A stretch of 23,923 nt of DNA. Source: JAHDDH01 sp963922775. GTDB taxonomy: Bacteria > Bacteroidota > Bacteroidia > Cytophagales > Amoebophilaceae. The notes below the pieces were generated by a model that was not told where the DNA came from, did not search any database, and saw only the letters and a program-made list of their open reading frames with translations. Each line of letters opens with the position of its first letter. The stretch's first letter is position 1. Shown piece by piece: positions 8,485 to 16,075 of the stretch. Location of the stretch: NCBI GenBank assembly GCA_963922775.1, contig CAWUJG010000014.1, positions 1-23,923 on the forward strand. Direction: 5' to 3'. The translations under genes and the position numbers were made by a program.

Positions 8485-9759
8485 ATGAATTTTGCTCAGG
8501 CATCTAATTTTTTATATACTCATTTTTTTCATTATCAAGAACAAGGAATGTTAAATAATTTTTCTTTAGCAAAAATTAATACATTATGTCATTATATTCA
8601 TCATCCAGAAAAAAAGTTTAAGTCTATACATATTGCAGGTACAAATGGTAAGGGAAGTACAGCACATGCTTTAGCAGCTGTTTTGCAAACAGCTGGATAC
8701 AAAACAGGCTTGTTTACTTCACCTCATTTTCACTGCTTTAGAGAACGTATTAGTGTCCAGGGAAAAAAGATAGACAAAAAATTTGTTGCAGCATTTATCA
8801 CCTTGTACCAAGATATACTTCAAAAAGTAAATCCTTCATTTTTTGAGGTAAATGTAATGATGGCTTTTGCTTTTTTTGCTCAAAATAAAGTAGATATTGC
8901 TCTAATAGAAGTGGGTATGGGTGGTAGTTTAGATGCTACTAATATTATTTTGCCTGAAATAGCTATTATTACACATATCGGATTAGATCATACAGCTATT
9001 TTAGGTAATACATTGGAAAAAATTGCTACAGAAAAAGCAGGTATCATCAAAAAAAATGTGCCCACTATAGTGGGAGATGTATTACCTGATGTTATGTCTG
9101 TTTTTCAAAAGATAGCCCAAAGTAATAAATCATTAATTTATGAAGCATCTCACCAGTATTATATCCAAAATCTAGAAAGAAATTGCTATGAAGTAATACA
9201 TCAAAAAAAGAAGCAGAGATATCGTTTAGAAATAGATGTAAAAGGCCATTATATGCAAAAAAATTTACCTACTATATTGCTAGCTATTGATATTTTAAAT
9301 CAAAAAAATTTTTTTATAACACATCAACAAGTAAAACAAGGTCTTAAAAGTGTATGTTTAAGGACAAATTTGCGTGGAAGATGGGAAATATGCAATAGAA
9401 ATCCAATGGTAATAGCAGATGTAGCGCATAATATTGCAGGGATACAAATTATACAAGAACAATTAAAAGCTATGCATTACCATCAGCTGCATATTGTTTG
9501 GGGTATGGTTCAAAAAGAAAATGCAGCTGATATTATGTTTTTACTTCCTAAAAATGCACGCTATTATTTTTGTATGCCTAGTATTTCTCGTGCCTTGCCA
9601 AAGAAAGATATATTAAAAATAGCAAAAAAATATCAACTCATTGGTAATTATTATACTACAGTAAACCAGGCTTATAATACAGCAAAAAAACAGGCAAAAG
9701 CAAAAGATTTGATATTGATTACAGGAAGTACCTTTGTAGTGGCAGAAGTTTTGAAATAA
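8485..9759 (+). CDS. folC: Folylpolyglutamate synthase / dihydrofolate synthase
   Basis: 424 residues, standard for FolC. The protein adds glutamates to folates, and in many bacteria also joins dihydropteroate and glutamate, using ATP. The Mur-ligase-type P-loop GTNGKGS is at 52-58, followed by the folate-ligase signature TSPHFHCFRERI at about 79-90. VGMGGSLDATN and THIGLDHTAILG are present in the central domain, and the C-terminal ligase domain has VIADVAHN. All catalytic landmarks are intact, so the gene looks functional. Ferritin follows 27 bases downstream on the same strand. No other folate gene is in the window. Confidence 0.97.
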   Translation: MNFAQASNFLYTHFFHYQEQGMLNNFSLAKINTLCHYIHHPEKKFKSIHIAGTNGKGSTAHALAAVLQTAGYKTGLFTSPHFHCFRERISVQGKKIDKKFVAAFITLYQDILQKVNPSFFEVNVMMAFAFFAQNKVDIALIEVGMGGSLDATNIILPEIAIITHIGLDHTAILGNTLEKIATEKAGIIKKNVPTIVGDVLPDVMSVFQKIAQSNKSLIYEASHQYYIQNLERNCYEVIHQKKKQRYRLEIDVKGHYMQKNLPTILLAIDILNQKNFFITHQQVKQGLKSVCLRTNLRGRWEICNRNPMVIADVAHNIAGIQIIQEQLKAMHYHQLHIVWGMVQKENAADIMFLLPKNARYYFCMPSISRALPKKDILKIAKKYQLIGNYYTTVNQAYNTAKKQAKAKDLILITGSTFVVAEVLK

Positions 9760-9786
9760 ATTTTATATATTTTAAAAAAAATAACA

Positions 9787-10317
9787 ATGAAAAAAATTAT
9801 CATGTCAAAAAATTCTACAAAACAGTGTTCTTTAGCAACTCAAACTGAAAAATTACTTAACCAACAAATTGCTATGGAAGCAAAAGCATCATCAGCTTAC
9901 TTGGCCATGGCTTCTTGGGCTGATATAAAAGGGTATGAGCATGCAGCAAAATTTCTATATGATCATTCCAATGAAGAAAGAGAACATATGTTCAAAATAT
10001 TTCATTATGTTAATGAAGTAGGTGGGCATGCTTTATCACCTCAAATTAATGATATCAAAATTGAATTTGATAGCTTAAAATCTATCTTTGACTTGGTGTT
10101 AACACAAGAAATCAATGTGACTAAAGCAATACATGAGCTGGTAGATCATACCCTTGACATAAAAGATCATGCTACATTTAATTTTTTACAATGGTTTGTC
10201 CTTGAACAGCGAGAAGAAGAAAAAGTAGCCCGAAGAATTATAGAACTATTCAACATTATTGGAGAAAAAGGTGTGGGGCTTTATATGATAGATCAAGAAA
10301 TAGGAAAAGTGAAATAA
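9787..10317 (+). CDS. ftnA: Ferritin (FtnA-type iron storage protein)
   Basis: 176 residues from the ATG at 9787; a second ATG at 9802 (MSKNSTKQ) is equally possible. The four-helix ferritin domain is complete. Counting from the first Met, the ferroxidase ligands line up with bacterial FtnA: Glu31, Glu64, His67, Glu108, Gln141 and Glu144, with the same spacing as the E. coli enzyme. It oxidises Fe(II) and stores the iron in a 24-subunit cytoplasmic shell. There is no haem-binding Met in the bacterioferritin context, so ferritin is preferred over Bfr. It sits between folC (27 bases) and the kelch gene (33 bases), and the three are likely one transcript. For a host-dependent cell this suggests control of host-derived iron. 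Confidence 0.95.
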   Translation: MKKIIMSKNSTKQCSLATQTEKLLNQQIAMEAKASSAYLAMASWADIKGYEHAAKFLYDHSNEEREHMFKIFHYVNEVGGHALSPQINDIKIEFDSLKSIFDLVLTQEINVTKAIHELVDHTLDIKDHATFNFLQWFVLEQREEEKVARRIIELFNIIGEKGVGLYMIDQEIGKVK

Positions 10318-10350
10318 AATATTAACTAGTTTTAGCAGAGAAATATTAAG

Positions 10351-11352
10351 ATGAATAAAAAATATATTTTATTGTCTACATTTTTTTTAAGCCTGTTTGT
10401 ACAATGCGAATGTAAAAATAAATTTATAGGAAAATTTAGGAAAAAAAATCAAAGTAAAGTTTTATGCTGGACTAAAAAAGCAGATCCTCCATTTCAAGTA
10501 AAAGATATTGATGTATGCTTTGTATTAAATGATAGAGCATATGTAGGTGGTGAAAATTTTTGGGAATATGATCCCAAAAGAAATGTTTGGCATAAAGCAG
10601 GATTAAAATTTCTACAACACAAAGGAAGATCAGGAGCAGTGGCATTTGTACATAATGGCAAAGCATATATGGGTACAGGAAAAAATATTAGTAGAGAAGG
10701 TGATATATATGAATTTAATCCTACTCAACATTCATGGTATTGGTCATGTCAAGGTTTGAAGAGGTATCCAACAAATACTGCTTATTGCATTGCTTTCACT
10801 TTAAAAAAGAATGAAAGTGAAATAATAACATATGTAGGTATGGGAGAGCATAAAAATTCAAATGGAAAATACAAAGAAATATATAAATTTGATGGTGAAA
10901 AGTTTGATGAAACCCCTATTTATTTTCCTGAACAGGTTCACTTTTTAGAATTTTCTTGTGTATCTACTATTGATAATACAGCTTATATTATTAATAAATC
11001 TACCTCTGATTATGGACAAGATTTTTATGCTTTTTCTAATCCTAACAAATGGGAGAAACTATATTTTAAAGCAGAAGATGCTGCATATAGCACTATGTTT
11101 GCTTTAAATGGTAAAGTATATGTAGGCTTAGGTAGTAATACAGTAAATCATGCTTACTATAATGCATGGCATATGTATGATCCTAAAACTAAAGTATGGA
11201 ATAAATGTAAAAATAAATTTCCAGAAAAAAGAAAAGTAGATAAAATGTTTACACATACAAAATCATTTACTATAAATAATAAAGCTTATGTACTTTGTGA
11301 AAATGAAAAGGGAAAACTTATTTTTTATGAAGGAAGCCTAAAATGGAAATGA
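10351..11352 (+). CDS. Secreted kelch-type beta-propeller protein
   Basis: 333 residues. An N-terminal signal sequence (MNKKYILLSTFFLSLFVQC) leads into a Cys-containing region without a clean lipobox. The rest is about six kelch-like blades, each with a pattern such as xAYVGGEN...YDPKRNVW (blade near 57-80), KAYMGTG...FNPTQHSW (near 104-129), and KVYVGLG...YDPKTKVW (near 255-283). Spacing and the Gly-Gly/Tyr/Trp landmarks are those of kelch repeats, although several blades have lost the double Gly. Bacterial relatives include periplasmic NanM-type mutarotases, but no catalytic function can be read here. Kelch domains are commoner in eukaryotes and in host-associated bacteria, so a role at the host interface is conceivable. 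It is the last gene of the plus-strand block and is followed by a possible terminator. Confidence 0.75.
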   Translation: MNKKYILLSTFFLSLFVQCECKNKFIGKFRKKNQSKVLCWTKKADPPFQVKDIDVCFVLNDRAYVGGENFWEYDPKRNVWHKAGLKFLQHKGRSGAVAFVHNGKAYMGTGKNISREGDIYEFNPTQHSWYWSCQGLKRYPTNTAYCIAFTLKKNESEIITYVGMGEHKNSNGKYKEIYKFDGEKFDETPIYFPEQVHFLEFSCVSTIDNTAYIINKSTSDYGQDFYAFSNPNKWEKLYFKAEDAAYSTMFALNGKVYVGLGSNTVNHAYYNAWHMYDPKTKVWNKCKNKFPEKRKVDKMFTHTKSFTINNKAYVLCENEKGKLIFYEGSLKWK

Positions 11353-11371
11353 AAGAAAGCCTAAAAAGGAA

Positions 11372-11401
11372 TACTAAAAGTAGTTAGTACTTTATTTTTT
11401 T
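11372..11401 (+). terminator. Possible intrinsic terminator after the kelch gene
   Basis: A short inverted repeat, tactaa (11372-11377) and ttagta (11384-11389) with a six-base loop, is followed by a T-rich run from 11391. The stem is only six base pairs and AT-rich, so it would be weak. The position, 19 bases after the kelch stop and before the convergent tRNA gene, fits a terminator. Confidence 0.35.
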
Positions 11402-11477
11402 TCTTCTTTGAAAAGAAAGAATATTACTTGATTATTGAAAGATTGATAAGGTTTTTTATACTAAAAATGATAGAAAG

Positions 11478-11551
11478 TGGAGGATATCGGAGTCGAACCG
11501 ATGACCTCCTGCTTGCAAGGCAGGCGCTCTAGCCATCTGAGCTAATCCCCC
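11478..11551 (-). tRNA. tRNA-Ala (TGC)
   Basis: A full 74-base cloverleaf folds on the minus strand. It has a seven-pair acceptor stem, D stem GCTC/GAGC, anticodon stem CCTGC/GCAGG with loop CTTGCAA (anticodon TGC at 11517-11515), and a TpsiC arm ATCGG-TTCGACT-CCGAT. The third acceptor pair is G3:U70, the alanine identity element. The discriminator is A73. CCA is not encoded (CTT follows), so it must be added by a nucleotidyltransferase. It stands alone, with no rRNA or tRNA-Ile neighbour in the window. Confidence 0.97.
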
Positions 11552-11624
11552 ATGAAAAAAAGTACAATTTACTTTTTTTTTTATATTATTACAAATAATC
11601 TATAAAAATAGAATTAAAATTCAT

Positions 11625-12587
11625 CTATTTTTGTTTCATTTGATTTACTGCTAAAGCTTTTTGTACAATATTTTCTGCACTTAAACCATATTTTTTTAAT
11701 AATTCTTCTGGCTTACCACTTTCACCAAATTTATCATCAACACCTACAAACTGTATAGGCACAGGAAATTTTTCTCCTATAACTTGGGCTATAATGCTGC
11801 CCAATCCACCATAAATTTGGTGCTCTTCTGCTGTAACTACAGCTCTTGTTTTTTGAACGCTTGCCAAAATTGCTTGTCTATCTATTGGCTTTATTGTATG
11901 AATATTAATAACTTCTGCTTGTATATTTTTTTCATTAAATAAAATATATGCAGCTTCTAAGGCTTCCCATACCAGGTGTCCTGTAGCAAAAATGGTGATA
12001 TCTTTGCCTTCTACCATTTTAACTGCTTTGCCTATTTTAAATGTTTGATCTGGTTGGGTAAATACAGGTACCTTGGGTCTACCAAAACGCAAATATACAG
12101 GCCCATAATAATGGGAAATAGCTATGGTAGCAGCTTTAGTTTGATGATAATCGCAAGTATTAATTACTGTCATGTTGGGTAACATATTCATCATGCCTAT
12201 ATCTTCTAAAATTTGATGTGTAGCACCATCTTCTCCAAGTGTAAGGCCTGCATGTGAAGCACATATTTTTACATTTTTTTGTGAATAAGCAATACTTTGT
12301 CTTATCTGATCATACACTCTACCTGTAGAGAAGTTAGCAAAAGTGCCTGTATAAGGAATTTTTTTTCCTATAGTCATGCCAGCAGCTATACACATCATAT
12401 TGGCTTCGGCTATACCTACTTGAAAAAATCTCTTAGGAAAATATTTTTTAAATTTATCCATTTTTAGAGATCCTGTAAGATCTGCACATAAAGCTACAAT
12501 ATCATCATTATTTTTTGCCACAGCTACTAAACCGTCTCCAAAGCCTGAACGGGTATCTTTTTTTTCTGTATAGGTAAATTTTTTCAC
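11625..12587 (-). CDS. Transketolase, C-terminal subunit of a split enzyme
   Basis: 320 residues covering the pyrimidine-binding and C-terminal domains of transketolase. The conserved catalytic Glu is at 61 (QVGIAEANMM), followed by TGTFANFSTGRVYDQIR and, later, the C-terminal domain with EEHQIYGGLGS. The N-terminal (diphosphate-binding) half is absent, so this is the second subunit of a two-chain transketolase. It would move two-carbon units in the non-oxidative pentose phosphate pathway with the other chain. The start is a GTG at 12587 that overlaps the stop of the M20 peptidase by one base (TAGTG), suggesting translational coupling. Split transketolases usually have the N-subunit gene immediately upstream; here a peptidase occupies that place. 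A DXS-like enzyme is less likely because the protein is shorter and lacks its first domain. Confidence 0.88.
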   Translation of the reverse strand: MKKFTYTEKKDTRSGFGDGLVAVAKNNDDIVALCADLTGSLKMDKFKKYFPKRFFQVGIAEANMMCIAAGMTIGKKIPYTGTFANFSTGRVYDQIRQSIAYSQKNVKICASHAGLTLGEDGATHQILEDIGMMNMLPNMTVINTCDYHQTKAATIAISHYYGPVYLRFGRPKVPVFTQPDQTFKIGKAVKMVEGKDITIFATGHLVWEALEAAYILFNEKNIQAEVINIHTIKPIDRQAILASVQKTRAVVTAEEHQIYGGLGSIIAQVIGEKFPVPIQFVGVDDKFGESGKPEELLKKYGLSAENIVQKALAVNQMKQK

Positions 12588-13966
12588 TATAATTTATTGT
12601 TTTTTTTTGTAAAATGTCTGTAAAAAGCAATAACAGTTTCTATGCCTTTAAAAAAATGACTTAAATGAAAATGTTCATTAGGCGCATGTATGGCATCTGA
12701 TTCTAAACCAAAACCCATTAATATACAATCTAAGTTTAAATTTTCTTTAAATTTTGTAATTACAGGTAAACTTCCTCCTCCTCTTGTCCAAAGAGGTTTT
12801 TTCCCCCAAATTTCTTCAAAAGCTTGACTTGCTGCTTGAAATGATTTTTGATGATAGTTAAATAAAATAGCATTTCCTCCTCCTTCATGTATTTTTATAT
12901 CTAATTGAACAAATTGAGGTGTAAGGCTATATAGGTATTTACAAATTTTTTGATTAATATCTTGTATTTTTTGATGAGGTACCAAACGGATAGATAGTTT
13001 AGCATGTGCTTTGGCAGGTAATACTGTTTTAGCTCCTTTATCTATGTATCCTCCCCATATACCATTAATATCTAATGCAGGTCTTGCACCTATTCTTTCT
13101 AAAATAGAATAGCCTTTTTCTCCTAAAATATTTTTTATGCCAATAGATTTTTTGAAATTTTGGGAATCAAAGGGAATATTATTGATTACATTGCGTTCTT
13201 CTTTTGAAAGTATTTTTAAATCATCATAAAACCCTGGAATAGTAATTTTTTGATCTTGATTTTTGAGTTTAGATAATATATCACAAAGTATTTGAATAGG
13301 ATTGGCTACAGTACCACCATAAAGTCCAGAATGTAAATCTCTATTTGCACTAGTAAGTGTTAATTCTAAATAAGTAATTCCTCTTGTGCTAATTGATATA
13401 GAAGGTTGATTCTTAGAAAAAAGTGTAGTATCTGAAATTAAAATAATATCTGCTTTAACTAAATTTTGATTTTTTTTTTCTGCTAAAAATTGGATAATGC
13501 TTTCACATTCTGCTTCTTCTTCTCCTTCTACTAAAAATTTTACATTACATGGCAAACAATTGTTGGCTATCATAGTTTCTAGTGCCTTAATTTGGATATA
13601 CAATTGTCCTTTATCATCTGAAGCTCCTCTAGCATAAATTTTTCCATCTTCAATATGTGGCTCAAAAGGAGGGGTTTTCCACAAATGATAAGGTTCTACA
13701 GGTTGTACATCATAATGACCATATACTAAGATGGTGGGTAGATTTTTATCTATAATTTTTTCTCCATAGCAGAGAGGATATTTTTTTGTTGGAATAAGTA
13801 TAGATTTATCTAGACCTGCTTCTAAAAGTTTTTTTTGTACAAATTGTGCTGCTGCTTTAGTATCTTCTACATGTTGCTTTTGGGTACCTACAGAGGGAAT
13901 GCGTAAAAAATTGCATAATTCTTGAAGAAATCTTTCTTTATTATTTTGAATATAATTTTTAATCAT
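12587..13966 (-). CDS. M20-family dipeptidase
   Basis: 459 residues. A zinc-dependent exopeptidase of the M20 clan, close to bacterial dipeptidases of the PepV/carnosinase type. Metal-site landmarks are in order: GHYDVQP (His84, Asp86), GASDDKG (Asp117), EGEEEAE (about 147-153, catalytic and metal Glu), a lid domain in the middle, and a C-terminal His in DAIHAPNEHF. It would hydrolyse dipeptides or similar small peptides in the cytoplasm, which suits a cell that imports host peptides. It is the first gene of a minus-strand pair and overlaps the transketolase start by one base. Its exact substrate is not readable. The long non-coding stretch upstream (13967-14532) presumably holds its promoter. 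Confidence 0.93.
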   Translation of the reverse strand: MIKNYIQNNKERFLQELCNFLRIPSVGTQKQHVEDTKAAAQFVQKKLLEAGLDKSILIPTKKYPLCYGEKIIDKNLPTILVYGHYDVQPVEPYHLWKTPPFEPHIEDGKIYARGASDDKGQLYIQIKALETMIANNCLPCNVKFLVEGEEEAECESIIQFLAEKKNQNLVKADIILISDTTLFSKNQPSISISTRGITYLELTLTSANRDLHSGLYGGTVANPIQILCDILSKLKNQDQKITIPGFYDDLKILSKEERNVINNIPFDSQNFKKSIGIKNILGEKGYSILERIGARPALDINGIWGGYIDKGAKTVLPAKAHAKLSIRLVPHQKIQDINQKICKYLYSLTPQFVQLDIKIHEGGGNAILFNYHQKSFQAASQAFEEIWGKKPLWTRGGGSLPVITKFKENLNLDCILMGFGLESDAIHAPNEHFHLSHFFKGIETVIAFYRHFTKKNNKL

Positions 13967-14532
13967 AACAAATTCAGCATTAAAGTTTAAAGTTATTAAA
14001 TAGTTTTGTGGTGGATGTTTTTCATAAAAGAAAAAAATTAAATTTACATAAAGAATTGAATTAAAAATATAGTTTTCAAATTTTATGTTTTAAACATACT
14101 ACTATTTATAAAAAAGTTCTAGCATTATCAGATAAGTTATAGCTATAGTTAATAGTTAATAACTAAGAAAATTAATTGATTCTATGTAATTTTTGACATA
14201 ATCAAAATGAGTTCTTAAAAATAAGAAGTTATGGAAAAGTATAAAAAAGGATTAAATTTTAATTATATATTCAGAAAAAAATTTTAGGATCTAGATCAAA
14301 ACCTGATAGCAAGCTATTGATATTATGATATTTTTAATAGAGCCAAAAAAGTTAAATAAATGGAAAATTTTTAATTCCTTTTATTATTTTAGTTTTGAAA
14401 TATTAAGATATGAATTAGATATAAAAAAATTTTGCTCTCTACATAAAAAATAATTAAAAAATTATATTTATTTTTGTGTTCAAAAACTGATTATGGAATT
14501 TACTTAAAGTGTTTTATCAATAAAAATTTTAG
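13967..14532. other. Divergent intergenic region, no gene seen
   Basis: 566 bases of strongly AT-rich DNA between the divergent M20 peptidase and pnuC. No open frame with recognisable protein content and no RNA gene was seen. It includes a 10-base palindrome gatctagatc at 14288-14297 and a TATTTTTG matching the Bacteroidota -7 pattern (TAnnTTTG) at 14469-14476, but with no -33 TTTG at the right distance. Promoters for both flanking genes presumably lie here. Confidence 0.6.
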
Positions 14533-15132
14533 ATGTTGTTTAAATTATCTCCTCTTGCCTATCTAGAACTTTTTGCTGCTGTTCTACTCATTACCTCTAC
14601 ATGGCTACAAGCAAAAGAAAAAATTATTTCTTGGTGTATTGCCATTATTAGCCTTATTGTTAACATTTTTATTCTGTATACTTGTACTTTATATGCCCAA
14701 TGTATTACCAGCTTTGTTGAGCTTGGCATCAGTTTTTATGGCTGGTACTTATGGCAAAGAAGAGATGTAGACAAAAAGATGGTTATTTCTACAATAAGTA
14801 GAAAATATTTTTTTTATATTCTAACTTTAGCTTTAGCATGTAGCCTTTTTTTAGATTACCTGCAACATATTTTTTGCCTTAACATATCTGCTATTGATAT
14901 TTATTATATTATTTTTGTATTTATTGCTGAGTGGCTAATTATACGAAAAAAAATAGAAGGATGGATTTTATGTATCTTCTTAGATATTTTTTGTATAGTA
15001 CTATTTTATCATAAAGGGATTTATATATATTCTTTCCTCTACTGTATTTACGTTATTTGTTCTGTCTACGGCTTTATTACTTGGAAAAAATTTGTAGAAA
15101 ATAAGCGCAAGTCTGCCTATCGCACCATATAA
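14533..15132 (+). CDS. pnuC: PnuC-family nicotinamide riboside transporter
   Basis: 199 residues with about six to seven membrane helices, as in PnuC. The diagnostic ISFYGWYLWQ motif is at about 66-75, in the helix that forms the substrate path, and a second YGFITWKK block sits near the C-terminus. PnuC proteins passively take up nicotinamide riboside (or a related vitamin), which kinases then trap inside the cell. This gives the organism a route to NAD from the host. The last ten codons lie inside the RNase P RNA gene, and the stop codon straddles the stem and loop of an RNA hairpin there. The C-terminal tail after residue 185 is short and charged, so it can tolerate that constraint. PnuX or thiamine/riboflavin-specific relatives cannot be excluded. 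Confidence 0.88.
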   Translation: MLFKLSPLAYLELFAAVLLITSTWLQAKEKIISWCIAIISLIVNIFILYTCTLYAQCITSFVELGISFYGWYLWQRRDVDKKMVISTISRKYFFYILTLALACSLFLDYLQHIFCLNISAIDIYYIIFVFIAEWLIIRKKIEGWILCIFLDIFCIVLFYHKGIYIYSFLYCIYVICSVYGFITWKKFVENKRKSAYRTI

Positions 15133-15486
15133 AATAAGCATATGGTGAGGAAAGTCCGGACAACATAGAGTAACCTACTTCCTAACAGGAAGGCAATATT
15201 CACTACGGTATTGACAGCTAGTGCCACAGAAAATAAACCGCCTAAAATTTTAGGTAAGGGTGAAAAGGTGAGGTAAAGGCTCACCGCTTTATTGGTGACA
15301 ATAAAGGCAGGGTAAACCTTAGGTGTTGCAAGGCCAAATAGATACTACGTTTTATTATGTTTATAATAGAAACCAAATGACTCGTTTGTTATGTAGTTAT
15401 GGGTAGGCTGCTAGAAGCTATAAGCAATTATAGCTCCAGATAAATGATAGGCTATATACAGAATCCGGCTTATAGACTTGCGCTTA
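15102..15486 (+). ncRNA. rnpB: RNase P RNA, class A
   Basis: About 385 nt. The universally conserved P4 strands are present: GAGGAAAGTCCGGAC from 15147 and ACAGAATCCGGCTTA near 15459-15473. Other core segments are also present: the CACAGAAA...ACCGCC block near 15226-15242, GGTAAGGGTGAAAAGGTG, AAAGGCAGGGTAAACC, and the CCAGATAAATGAT before the 3' end. P1 is a perfect 13-base helix: taagcgcaagtct at 15102-15114 with agacttgcgctta at 15474-15486. A second hairpin, caccatat/atatggtg (15123-15130/15140-15147), is also perfect. It is the catalytic RNA that trims tRNA 5' leaders. The 5' 31 bases overlap the pnuC coding sequence. Confidence 0.96.
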
Positions 15487-15498
15487 TTTTTGTTTTTA
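15474..15498 (+). terminator. Probable 3' end signal of rnpB
   Basis: The 3' strand of the P1 helix (15474-15486) is followed at once by tttttgttttt. A stem followed directly by a U-rich run fits intrinsic termination, though P1 pairs over a long distance. Confidence 0.4.
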
Positions 15499-15684
15499 AT
15501 ATATGTATTTTTGAATAATTAATTATTGTAAATTATACATTTTCCTCATTTGTTTATAATGATTATATCTCTATATCTCATTATGATATAAATGATATTG
15601 ATGCATATTTTATCGACATATACTGATATAAAAGTATAGAATATTTTTTTATATTAAAATATATTTAAAAGTAAAATATACAAG

Positions 15685-16068
15685 ATGTACTTTCTTTTTT
15701 ATAGAATACGAAGATTTTTTGGGATAAATTATAAAAATTTAACACAAATAGAATATTTTGAAGAAACTGAATCTTTGTGTAAACAAATACATCAACTTTA
15801 CAATATTTTTTATGAAAAATTTGATGATAAAACTAGATCTAAGATAAGAAAGACATTAATAAAATTAATGAGATTACAAAAAAAGAATAAAGCATATTTT
15901 AAAGCTGAGTTAAAGGCAATAGAAAAACTAAATACAGAAGAACAACAAGAAAAAAGTTTTTTGGTTCATATAGATAACATTGACAACAGAATAAGAAGAC
16001 TAGAAATTATAACGCCAATTGATGTAGCTTTAAGAGAATTTGCAAAAAATAATCCTTATCCAAAATAA
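15685..16068 (+). CDS. Uncharacterised small helical protein
   Basis: 127 residues, not recognised. It begins with an aromatic, basic segment (MYFLFYRIRRFFG). The rest is charged and probably all-helical, with a Lys/Glu-rich middle (KTLIKLMRLQKKNKAYFKAE) that could form a coiled coil and a C-terminal NNPYPK. There is no clear signal peptide, metal motif or catalytic signature. Codon choice is AT-rich like its neighbours. It follows rnpB by about 200 bases and converges with nuoN; only seven bases separate the two stop codons. Frame length and amino-acid composition look coding, but no family or neighbour gives a role. Confidence 0.6.
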   Translation: MYFLFYRIRRFFGINYKNLTQIEYFEETESLCKQIHQLYNIFYEKFDDKTRSKIRKTLIKLMRLQKKNKAYFKAELKAIEKLNTEEQQEKSFLVHIDNIDNRIRRLEIITPIDVALREFAKNNPYPK

Positions 16069-16075
16069 GCTTAGA

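Noticed and set aside
14160..14175. Short near-palindromic TTAATAG/TTAATAAC stretch as an operator
   Set aside because: The arms do not match properly on the reverse strand and such strings are common in this composition.
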